A model generated the notes under the pieces. The model was not told where the DNA came from. It worked only from the letters and a program-made list of their open reading frames with translations, and searched no databases. The translations under genes and the position numbers were made by a program. Positions 22,961 through 32,364 of a DNA stretch of 64,000 nt are shown here, piece by piece (the first letter of the stretch is position 1; every line of letters begins with the position of its first letter). The stretch is taken from positions 3,162,001-3,226,000 of the forward strand of contig OX579637.1 of NCBI GenBank assembly GCA_951230915.1, given 5' to 3'. This DNA comes from Antitrichia curtipendula (taxonomy: Eukaryota; Streptophyta; Bryopsida; Hypnales; Leucodontaceae).

Positions 22961-23266
22961 CGTCACTACTAGAAAAACAGTGCCCAAATTAACAAAACAT
23001 TAACAATTTTTTGTTAATTTGGGTACTACAACGTCCACTTTCACAAATTTTTGTTAATTGTGCCCTAATTAACAAAAAATTTTGTTGATTTGGATAGTGC
23101 AATTACCACATCAACAAAATTTTGTTAATTTTTTGGGAATCTTTTGGAATCTTTTAGAATCTTTTGAATTTTTTTAGAAATCTTAGAAATCTTCAAAAAT
23201 CTTTAAGAATCTTCAATATACAATGTAGATTTAAGAACAAAATAAGTACACAATTCGGTGTTTATT

Positions 23267-23627
23267 AAAGTCAGCAGACTTTAGGGGCAATTTTCACCTT
23301 GAAAAATTATTTTTTTTAAGAAACTTTGGACTAGTGAAAGTTGTAAAATTGATATATCTTTCACCTCCAAATTTGTTTTTGAGATTTAGATCTTCTAATC
23401 AAAAGTTATGAACAAAAATCAGAGAGGGGTAAAAATGGACATTCTTTTTTATATTTTGAAACACCTTCTCTGATTTTTGTCCATAACTTTTAACTTAAAG
23501 ATTTAAATCTTAAACGGATTGTTGGAGGTGAAAGATGTTTTCATCTTAAAACTTTCATTAGTTCAAAGAATGTTTTGAAAAGTTTATCTTCTAGGACAAA
23601 ATTGCCACCAAAGTCTACTGACTTTTA
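23267..23627. repeat. Large imperfect palindrome 1 in fold-back element A
   Basis: The left arm starts AAAGTCAGCAGACTTTAGGG and the right arm ends with the near-complement AAAGTCTACTGACTTT. Inside, ATCAGAGAGGGGT is mirrored by CCTTCTCTGAT. The arms are about 170 bp with an AT-rich centre near 23430-23450. Transcribed, it would form a long hairpin. Confidence 0.75.
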
Positions 23628-23791
23628 ATGGGAAAAACATTAAAGAATAAAGTAAATAAAATTATATACCTCAACTCCAAATTCAAATATAAGTATATTT
23701 TAAATCTTTTTTTTCTTTAGAAGCCTTTGGAGTCTTAATTTTACAATGTAGATTTAAAAAAAAATTAAGTCATCACTAATCGATTTTCTAA

Positions 23792-24151
23792 AAATTCAGC
23801 AGACTTAAAAGGCGATTCAGACCCAATAAAAGAACTTTTTTGGAAAAACTTTGAACTTAAAAAAGTTGAAAAATTAAGTTATCTTTTGCCTCCAACAATT
23901 ATTTTGAGATTCGGACCTACCAATAAAAAGTTATGGACGAAAATCAGAGAGGGAGTTTAAAAATTTTAAAAATAAATATTCATTTTCATCCCTCTCTGAT
24001 TTTTGTTCATAACTTTTTATTGGTAGGTCCGAATCTCAAGAAAATTGTTGGAGGTGAAAGATAACTGGATTTGTCAACGTTTTCTAGTCTGAAGTTTTTC
24101 CAAAAAATGTCTTTTACTGGGTCTTAATTGCTCCTAAAGTCTGCTGACTTT
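23792..24151. repeat. Large imperfect palindrome 2 in fold-back element A
   Basis: The left arm starts TTCAGCAGACTT and the right arm ends AAGTCTGCTGACTTT. The inner arms include CCAATAAAAAGTTATGGACG mirrored by CATAACTTTTTATTGG. Its arms are related in sequence to palindrome 1, so the element seems to have grown by duplicating a hairpin unit. Confidence 0.75.
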
Positions 24152-24225
24152 AAAAAAGAATGAAAAAAATCCGAAAAAAATATCTAAATGGATTTCTATT
24201 CCTAAAGTAATCAATCAACTTGAAA

Positions 24226-24292
24226 GGTTGGTGCCTTGGCAAGAGCCTTGGCCTCTAACTAGGAGGTCCCGGGTTCAAACCCCGGTGGCTTC
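24226..24292 (+). ncRNA. tRNA-like segment with Pol III A- and B-box-like motifs
   Basis: The B box GGTTCAAACCC (24272-24282) sits in a perfect T-arm: stem CCGGG/CCCGG with the 7-base loop TTCAAAC. An A-box-like TGGTGCCTTGGCAAGAGC lies about 40 bases upstream. The presumed acceptor strands do not pair (GAAAGGT against TGGCTTC), and the D and anticodon stems are poor, so this is not a working tRNA gene. It resembles the head of a tRNA-derived SINE captured by the fold-back element, and could still recruit TFIIIC. Confidence 0.6.
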
Positions 24293-24612
24293 ATTTCCAT
24301 GGTAGCCATTGCCATGTGGCAATTGGCCAGGTTGCCACGTGGTAGTTGGATTGCCGGCCATGTGGCACTACCCTAGACGTTAGAAAATATATTTTATGAA
24401 TTTTTAAAAAAATATTTCAAAAAAATGTCCAAATTAACAAAAAAATCAACACTTTTTTGTTAGAAAATGAACACTTTTTTGTTAAGATTCAGGACTGTTT
24501 TGTTAAAAAATCAACACTTTTGTGCTCAAATCAACACGTCCAAAGTAACAGAAAAAATCAACACTTCTGTGTTGAGTTTTGTTAATCTGGTCACTGTTTT
24601 TTTCTACTAGTG

Positions 24613-26060
24613 CACAGATGTATTTAGAAGACACAAAATTTAATATGCACTACACTCGTATCCCCTACAAAATAGGAATGTTGTTAGTCCAATTTTCCAC
24701 CTCCCTCTTTGACTACAAATTCAGTTAACCTGATCCTTTAAAGATGAATTTGCACCATCAATGATGTCCAAGTGAAACAATCTCTCTTCAATGTCCTAGA
24801 TTGCCGTTACTACCAAGGTCCACTCAAATAGGAAATAGTGAAGCAATCTACGTCAATCGATCACGGACTCTCTACATACAAGATCATTACTCATGTGTAC
24901 TTCTTCTTCTGTGGATTAATAAGGAATTACTAATGTAGAAAGACAGCACTATATCCATGGGAGACGCTTCTCACCTGCAATGCACTACCGTTGTGGATCT
25001 AACCAGAATTGCACAGTGCTTTGAGTTGCGGCCAACTTGATGTCGTACTCTTGAAGCAGTGGACTGCTGCACCTTTAGACAGCGTTGCTTCTTTTCCTGT
25101 TGTAAACATTGTGACCTAATTATTCAAGACAACTTCGAAGATCCCTCTTTGTGCATCAATTCAAGTTTTGCAATAAATAGTAACTATGAATAAAAGCGAT
25201 CCTTGGGAGAGGCCCTTCAATACAAAAATGCAAAGAAAGTGTCTTCGAGCAGTACCTAAACCCTGTATGTAAAGCTAGAGAGGAATACTATAGGACCACA
25301 TAGTATGCAATGCACAGGAGTGACCGTCCATACTTAGGGGGCCATTTTCAGCATGATGCCCAGATTTTAGGCAACTGCTTTTTGTCGCTTGTAGCCGCCA
25401 TGACGTGTCCAATACGTGCACAATTAAAGTCGCTTTACTAATAGAAAAATAAATAGGTGCAAGAAAGACGGATACGTCAGCGACCTCCGCATGAAAGCTA
25501 TTGGGTCTCCCTATCATCCGTTGTATGCAGTTGCCAAATGTTGCCTCACCGTAAGCCGCATTCAATTGTCACATAGAAACAGCAAAACAAATGGTTGCCC
25601 CCGAAAAACTGAGAGATTTCACTACGGAGTCCAAAAAATGACTGCCACATACATGCGTTTGGCAAGTGGGGTTTGTGATGGCCTTTCTAAAAACAGAGCA
25701 ACGTCCAGTGGTACTCGACATGCGTGCCTTATGGGAAGAACAAATTTTGTTTGCATGGATGAATGTTTTCTGTGCAAATCTGTATTGCTAGATTGCTTAT
25801 GTCAATGAAGTTAGCGTTTGCGTGTACAGATTTCCCGCTGCCGCTTCAATGCAATGGAAGGCCGACTTTGCCATTCTCATTTTCTTCCGTCATGGAGGTA
25901 AGGCGTATCAGTGCGTAGCATTAGCTACATTCATTTTTTGTCACTTCCATTGCGCTTCCCTATTCATTTACTATTCGTGGATATACTTTTGTTAGCCTCA
26001 AAATGTGTTGTTGATTGCTCCATATTAAGAGGAGTATTCATTTCTATTTTTACACTTTCG
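24613..26060. other. AT-rich spacer, possible 5' region of the plus-strand CACTA-1 gene
   Basis: No motif-bearing exon seen. The frames at 25275-25565 (minus) and 25491-25808 (plus) overlap antiparallel and neither has support. The promoter of the plus-strand gene probably lies here (inference from gene order). Confidence 0.4.
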
Positions 26061-26577
26061 CATTTAACACCACAGCGATTGTCAAAATGCATGTATATAG
26101 AGGATGGAAATATGGCTTTCAACGGTGGGAGAGTGAGTAGCCCTTTAGTGAACCCTATTTGCCACTCAGAAGCAAAGTTAAATGCACTATCAATTGCAGG
26201 AAGTGTAGAAGCAGGGCAAGTCCTAGATCGAACAGGATATATTGCTGAAGGCATTCTCAAAGAAGGGTACAAATTGCTGTCAGTGGAGCCCATGATATTA
26301 CTGTCTAGCGTCACAAACAACAGATGCTGCCAACTAGTCTTGTAGTCTTGCAGAAGAGTAAGAGTGTAAGACGGGTGACTACAGTGTCTAATAGTGACAG
26401 TGACTCCAATTTCCAAATAAACGACGTTGAAAGAGAGACTGCCACCAATAGTACTGCAAGTTCTTTGGAGTCTGAAGATATAGAGCAGTGCTTCGTTGAA
26501 CCAAATTCTAAGGATTGTCCAACTCAGAGGCCCTTCAAATCTATTCCATCACAGGCGAAGAAGAGCAGCAAGTCATG
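26061..26577 (+). pseudogene. Possible exons of the CACTA-1 Transposase_24-like gene, N-terminal
   Basis: Two overlapping plus-strand frames. One, ending at 26345, contains a LNALSIAGSVEAGQVLDRTG segment. The other (26324-26578) is acidic and serine-rich: VSNSDSDSNFQ, SSLESEDIEQCF, ending in a lysine-rich tail. The composition matches the disordered N-terminal regions common in CACTA partner proteins (compare SERDSSSEATESNDEA in CACTA-2 at about 48.4 kb). I see no defined domain. Exon borders are not determined. Confidence 0.35.
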
Positions 26578-27428
26578 ACCCGCACTATACCGGCAGTTTT
26601 TTGGGCAACAAGTAAGTTGCACTATAACCATCAAGTTTTGTAGATAAAATATGCTCAACAGTGTTTTTGAAGAACTGGTTTGCACAAAAATTATATGTTG
26701 GGAGCACTGCGGTGGTTTGCGGTGGTATTTGATGTCTACGCTGCTTGTTTAAACTTCTTTGCAATCTTTTCAAAACCAAAGACCCCATCTTCCAGAGATT
26801 TAGCTATACGTAGGGAACACTCAATTCACCCAACTAATAATGTCAATAACACCTCCTTTAGTTGTTACCAAAATTACACAGTCCAGAAGCTTTTTGTTCC
26901 TTGAAGAGTACTGTTGTCCACATGCTCTTCTCAAAACTTTCGTATAGAGTTTGGAGGATAGTTTTGCAATTTAGGTACGATAGAAACCACATCTGAGACC
27001 TCTACAATACTTTAAGAACTAGAGTGAAGAAGGAAGATGGGAATACAAACTGTACCTAAGTAATGCTTTAAAATAGTTGCATATCTTGTTCTCTCTATAG
27101 TGACAGCGTGTTCAGTCAGTAATTTCTTAACAACGTTACTCTGTTACGAATACCTCCATTTTGTGAGTTTCTCTAATTGTTGTAGTTTTCATTGGAACTC
27201 TTTTACATAGACAGAGTTCCATCGTATTTCTTTTACAGAGCAGTTGCATAGTAAAAAATGACAACAGCATCTGCAGGTTTATATGGAAAATAACTTAAAG
27301 AAAAATTTAGGTGAGGTAAGAAATTCAACAGTGCGGTTCTACATATTAATATTACATTGCGTCTCTGTTAACAACATGTATAAGGGGCTGATGTTAGTTC
27401 CCTTCTATGACAATCAACGGATGTTAAA

Positions 27429-27956
27429 ATGGCAACATCTCTAAAGGCTGGACTCCCTTGGAAATCGGCATTGGCAAAAAAGAAAGCAGACGATAACAGT
27501 ACTATGCAGACAAGATCTACAACTAAAGTGTCTGCTGCGTTTGAGCAAAGTGAAGAAAGCAAGCATACGGAAATACCTACTCCCATCATTCAATGAATCA
27601 CGTCTGAAAATAAGGTTGTTGTTCCTTCAAAGGCCAAAAGAAAAGGAAGTGCTTTGTCTCTTGTAGTCATGGACGTGGTATTTGGCAAAGTTAACAATGT
27701 CATGGCAGACGCAGAGGAGCTTTGACGTAAGAGGGCAGAAGATGCTGTAAGATGTGGTCGAATAACAAGAGAAGTAGGACAAGCATCAAATCAGAATGTT
27801 CAAGCCAATCGGAATACAAGTGTTGCAGATGAGAATATGATGAAGAAGTCCATGACGACGGAAGCAGTTTCAAACTCACCACAAACTCATGAAAAAAATT
27901 CATCTACTCTAGTTTCAGCAGGTGACAAACGTTTACTCATATCTCCCTACTTCTGA
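27429..27956 (+). pseudogene. Decayed exon of the CACTA-1 plus-strand gene
   Basis: A single reading frame runs from ATG 27429 to TGA 27954-27956, interrupted only by two in-frame TGA codons at 27594-27596 and 27723-27725. The translation keeps consistent low-complexity protein-like character throughout: lysine/alanine-rich start (WKSALAKKKADDNS), KAKRKGSALSLVVMDVVFGK, then a polar Gln/Asn/Ser-rich end. The frame stays open on both sides of each stop, as expected for a once-coding exon hit by point mutations. No domain recognised. It probably belongs with the gene at 30.2-32.4 kb. Confidence 0.45.
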
Positions 27957-28508
27957 TATGACAATGCTTCCTCATAATTATGCGGTAGCAACAATGGAAC
28001 CAGAATAATATAGTCATCTCAGTGAGCTTGGGGATATTTCTATACTTACTAGTTTGATAGCAAGTTCTGTATGTCATTGTCCCAACAGTGCTCCATTGCT
28101 ATGCACATTCACCTGCTAGTTGTATGTCCATGGACATGGAGATTTGTTGTTCTGTCCTTGACGTATTCAGTAGATGTTGCTTTTTTAATCCATAGATAGA
28201 CAAGTGCACCCTAATAAATCCTACACTATCTGCATTGGAATGCTTCGAAAATGAGACTCAATCCATTATTAGTGAGTGATATCATTTAATTGTAGAGTAC
28301 GGCATAGCGCTGCGTCAAAATAGGATATAGTTATTGTAAGTCCATGATATGTATCCGGAGTATATTGCACTCAAAAATGTATGAACATTGCTAGTGTCTG
28401 GCTGTCACTAGTCACCACTTCTAAGCAATGTCATTCTATAGACCAAGAAGTTGTAAGTCTTGGATAAGTATGACAAAAGTTGACTAACAATTCTGTTTTA
28501 CATGGCAG

Positions 28509-28795
28509 AGATTGGTAAGTAGTCAAAGCACAATAGAATTCAAGCTCCACTCGCAGTCAGTGATGAGCAAGTGCCATCTGCGGTGGACGTCTTCTGTGCA
28601 GCAACCAGTGCACGTAATCGAAAGGGACAACATTCTAGTGTGAATGGTTCCCAAGGCACCCTTTCTCAGAGCATAGGTAACATTGGTTTTCCAAAAGAAT
28701 TGCAAGTGCAAGGCAGTCATCAAACCATAGAGTCAATTCCGGACGGGCAACGATGTACGCATAGTGCATCACCAATTGTTGACTATATTGAGAGT
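28509..28795 (+). pseudogene. Possible exon of the CACTA-1 plus-strand gene
   Basis: Lies between an acceptor-like TTTTACATGGCAG and a donor-like GTAAGATT. The frame includes SSVNGSQGTLSQSIGNIGF and a polar remainder. No domain. Support is only the splice-like borders and the strand shared with the downstream conserved exons. Confidence 0.3.
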
Positions 28796-29529
28796 GTAAG
28801 ATTTTGCTATACACTCAATATGTTTCTTCTGCTTGTTTTTAATAGTATGTACTAGGTTTTAACATCTAAGATATTTATCACACAACTGGACGACTTACTT
28901 ACATACAAGCTATTCTTTAAGAATACTAGAATTGGAAACTGCAAAAAAATTCGTTAGTATGTGAGGAACTGCTATGACGAAGCTATATTTCTCAGTGTCT
29001 AGTGCTCGAATAAATTAGGGCTAGATTAAATTAAAGAAAGTACTTGTGAACTCTAATTTGTGGACATGTTCTTCTCTGAGTTTGTAATACTAGTAACGCT
29101 TTCCTGCTATTATTGCCATTATTGTGGAAAATGACACCTTCATCAAAGGTTTGGAGAATTCATTTTGGGATGATAGGTCATTCAGGTCTAGCAACTTCTT
29201 TGCTAGTTCAGCGCTTATAAAATAGGGTCTCCTTACAGTAGCATGCTTTGCAATTTGTTATATACCATATATGTAATGTGGCCAGTAACAGAGAATGGTG
29301 CTGATCCAAAATGACTTCAGCATTGTTAGTGGATAGACATACCATATTTTGCGCAGGTTGTTAGGAAATTGAACCTCGGGTGATTTATAGGTACTTTGGA
29401 AGTAGAATATTATACAACATTTGACTAGTGCAATACAATTAACCTCCTGAAGACTAATTCCCCGAAACAGTTCTTGAAGCCTTGAAAGACTCTTACAAAA
29501 GATTGTCGGAAGGGCATAATTCAAACTTT

Positions 29530-29817
29530 TATTTAAATTTTCAAATGCAATTTCAGAGCTAGCGCAAGAAATCAAAAAGGCGTGACGTATCCCCTAAACG
29601 TCAGCATGGATTACACAGTGAGCAAACAAAACAGTCAACATCTTTTAGCCCCGACAATCATGGGAGCATACAAAGGCGAAGAAGGTTATCAAGAAGCCCA
29701 TCACGAAGCCGTTTTGGCAGGCTACAATATTACAAAGAAGGACGGCGGCGGCAGAAGCAGAGAAATTACCAAGAACATGGTGAAGAAGTGCAAGAGACGG
29801 CCGAAATCACCGTGGTA
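29530..29817 (+). pseudogene. Arg/Ser-rich coding-like block
   Basis: One plus-strand frame here is highly basic and rich in Arg, Ser and Lys (for example RRRRLSRSPSRSR), while the annotated-length frame 29582-29818 is less coherent. The neighbouring exons belong to the Transposase_24-like gene, and a basic stretch of this kind could be its nuclear-localisation or DNA-contact region. Borders are unknown, and it may be chance. Confidence 0.25.
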
Positions 29818-30187
29818 ATTAATTACTATAACCCATTTAGTTGAGCAATGTCAACTACTTCAGTAATTATATTTTGTGTGCTTCAATGGTGTAAATTGCT
29901 ATAAAAAGACTACAACAATGTAACTTCCTACCTGGATATTGAAGTCCTTATACAGAATTCAATGTTACAAAAATGAAGTGAAACATCATATACAAAGGCC
30001 ATAAAACAAAAGGAAACACTGTCGAAGTCATAAGTGGAAGTGAAGCAATTCTTTGTCTCCAATTGAAATTTAGGTGGTTTTACTAGTTGTACTTCAATAA
30101 TCAAAGAGAATAAAAATGATATACAATCTTGTATGCAGTTGATTCCTTCTTGATCACATTACTACTTACTAATGCGCACTAGAGTGT

Positions 30188-31240
30188 ATGCAACCTTACA
30201 ATTCTTTTTGGATGACAGGTTCTCGACATGCTAGAAGAAACAGTGAGAAAAAGAAAGAAAATTGGCACAGAAGAGAAGCATCCTCTACGGATAGCCCCTA
30301 CAAAACTTCAAGGTCAGTGTCACCATACAGGGCTTGCCTTCAACAGAGCAGTAGTAGCAGCCCTTTAAAGTCAATATCTACCAGTGATGCCATTGTACGA
30401 CGATCTCATGACTGGCACTTCACAATTGACAATGGATTAAAGATTGTGAAAAGAGAGGAAGTACCATTACCTTCTCTAGCAATGGATAGAAGAACTCGGT
30501 GTTATAAACAAAAAGCTCGCAAAGAAGAGAAATACAAGCGATAGGCTGAAGGAAAGAAATCTTTTTATTTGACCTTGGATGGGCAAGGACAACCTTATGG
30601 AAGTGGGAAGACAGCATGGAGGGCTGAAATCAGCAAGTTAGCTATAGGATTGGATCCTTCATGCACCCACATCCAGAGACAAAGCTATGAAGACGTCTGC
30701 ATATTCAAGGACCGGCTTAATGAAAAGTTTGAGTACTCTGGAGAACTAAATGAAGACTATCTGAGAGCCTTGATGGAGAAGGCAGTAACAAAGAAAAGAT
30801 TGGACTTTATTGCACGGATTCAGAGTAGTGGAACTTAACCTTTGAATATGGATGCCAAAGTGTAAAAAAGACTAAAGAAGCTTGCAAAGAGTAAGCAAAG
30901 GGAGAGTAGGACAGAGCATGCACAATACGCAAATGTTTGTCAAAGAACATTTGGAAGGACGGGGCCACTAGGGGTACAGGGAATACGTGAAAATCTTCGT
31001 GCAAAGTATGGAAGATCACCAGACCCTGATGAAGTGGGAGAGGAAATGCAATGCCATAAACGTTTTGAAAAAAAAGGGGTTGCATCAATTGTTTTGTCAA
31101 AGGAGACGGGAAAGACTTTGCAGGAGGAGGATTGGGATGAAGATCCTTCTGGTTTTTGTGTGCAGACAGACCAATCGGACGAGTACAACAGCGATGGTGA
31201 CTATAGAAATTCGAAAACTAGATGGGGAGATAGCATTCAA
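30188..31240 (+). pseudogene. CACTA-1 Transposase_24/TNP1-like core
   Basis: One frame covers 30188-30838 with an internal TAG at 30542-30544. It holds a basic, Ser-rich start (WHRREASSTDSPYKTSRSVS), then DGQGQPYGSGKTAWRAEISK, and YEDVCIFKDRLNEKFEYSGE. After stops near 30836 and 30863 the homology goes on to 31240 with RTFGRTGPLGVQGIRENLRA, KYGRSPDPDEV and HKRFEKKGVA. The order G.p.G......W..........Fe..., then a segment around a G motif, then P...E....H....G is that of plant En/Spm Transposase_24 (PF03004). These proteins bind the element's subterminal repeats and assist TNP2. At least two stops make this copy inactive. Confidence 0.68.
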
Positions 31241-31414
31241 GTAAGTCTACGGCACACCTTCTGTTGTAGTTGTGTTTAAATTTTGAATGTCAGTCTCTTC
31301 ATTTGTAATGAAAGAATGTTACAATACCGAGATTCCTATCATACTTTGAAAATATAAATGCTGCTGCATATGCTTTCACAACACCTATTTCATTCATGTT
31401 TGGGTCATCATTCT

Positions 31415-31555
31415 TTTAGGACATATGAATTTCATATGAACAGAACAACGAATACAAGGCATCCAAGAGAAAATTCATTCATCGCTTTTTTTCAAAAGAT
31501 TCATACAATTGACAACAATGCTGGTGCACTGAGCATCGCACGACATGCAGAAATG
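31415..31555 (+). pseudogene. Possible exon of the CACTA-1 Transposase_24-like gene
   Basis: Follows a TTCTTTTAG acceptor and ends at a GGGTAAGC donor. One frame reads TYEFHMNRTTNTRHPRENSF and continues to HAEMG. No stand-alone domain. Placed by strand and position between two better-supported exons. Confidence 0.3.
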
Positions 31556-32055
31556 GGTAAGCGCATGGCACATGAAGTTCAAGAAAATAAGATCTACACT
31601 GTTTCAGAATCAGGCATAAAGTCAAGAAAGCATTACATTTTGCAAAAAAAAAAGAGAAAGTATAAAAAGTATTCCCGTTATTATATTTCCTCGTCTTCCT
31701 ACTTCAGGTTATGAATTATAATGTGTTGAAGTAGGTAAAAAAATTATATTAATAATATTGTGTTTTCAATTCATTATTTCATCGTAGTGGATATTTAGGA
31801 AGATATGAGCACAGCAATCCTTGATCCGTGGGCTATTCAGATGTCTTATATGTGATAAAGTGGCATGTGTGACTTCATAGTAGTCAATTAGCTTCTTGCA
31901 CGTGTTCATGACCATGTTTATGACCATATGTGAATATTCTTTGAATGCTATCATATGTATTTTACAATGGTCAGTGTTACACAATGAAACGATTTTGACA
32001 AACGAATTTTTCAAGTCCACTTTTACTAATAAGCAAGTTTTGGTTTTGGGTACTT

Positions 32056-32364
32056 GTGAAGAAAAACGTGGCAATGACAATGGTTGTTCGGAAGGACATG
32101 GATGGTGGTATAATACAAGAAGTCAAGCACAACAAATCAGGTGAACTCCATTCTGCAAAAAAACTCTCAAAAGATGAATATATAGTACAACTTGAAGCAA
32201 AACTGAGAGCACTAAGAGATGAAAAAGAAAAGGGGTCTTCCTATCATACCGTTGTTGTCTCTGGCCTCACCGTTCCAGCAACTGAAGACAATGACGACAT
32301 GGCAGTGAGAAGCACAGATAATTGTGAAACTCATTTGATTTCAAGCTTCAATGATGATAAATGA
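32056..32364 (+). CDS. C-terminal coiled-coil exon of the CACTA-1 plus-strand gene
   Basis: Open frame ending with TGA at 32364. It contains YIVQLEAKLRALRDEKEKGS, a heptad pattern (I, L, L, L at a/d spacing) typical of a short coiled coil. CACTA partner proteins often carry such dimerisation helices at this place, and CACTA-2 has one at about 50.3-50.4 kb. The frame start at 32056 may be intronic. Nothing further is recognisable. Confidence 0.4.
   Translation: MKKNVAMTMVVRKDMDGGIIQEVKHNKSGELHSAKKLSKDEYIVQLEAKLRALRDEKEKGSSYHTVVVSGLTVPATEDNDDMAVRSTDNCETHLISSFNDDK

Larger units (their letters stand above)
22964..24612 (+). mobile_element. Fold-back element copy A (1,649 bp, CACTA-like ends)
   Basis: Begins CACTACTAGAAAAACAGTGC and ends with GTTTTTTTCTACTAGTG. 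A second copy of exactly the same length lies inverted at 60082-61730 with few differences. Next to both ends are many TTAACAAAA/TTTTGTTAA words. The body contains two large imperfect hairpins (23267-23627, 23792-24151) and a tRNA-like segment (24226-24292). No ORF. The ends look CACTA-type, but the flanking triplets do not match (CGT left, CAC right), so the usual 3-bp duplication is not seen. Non-autonomous. The mobilising enzyme is unknown. Confidence 0.8.

Noticed and set aside
24226..24292. Functional tRNA gene
   Set aside because: The T-arm is good, but acceptor strands do not pair and D and anticodon stems are poor.
22963..24610. Helitron (TC at 5' end, CTAG at 3' end)
   Set aside because: The host bases are not A and T at both copies, there are inverted terminal repeats, and no hairpin sits next to the 3' end.
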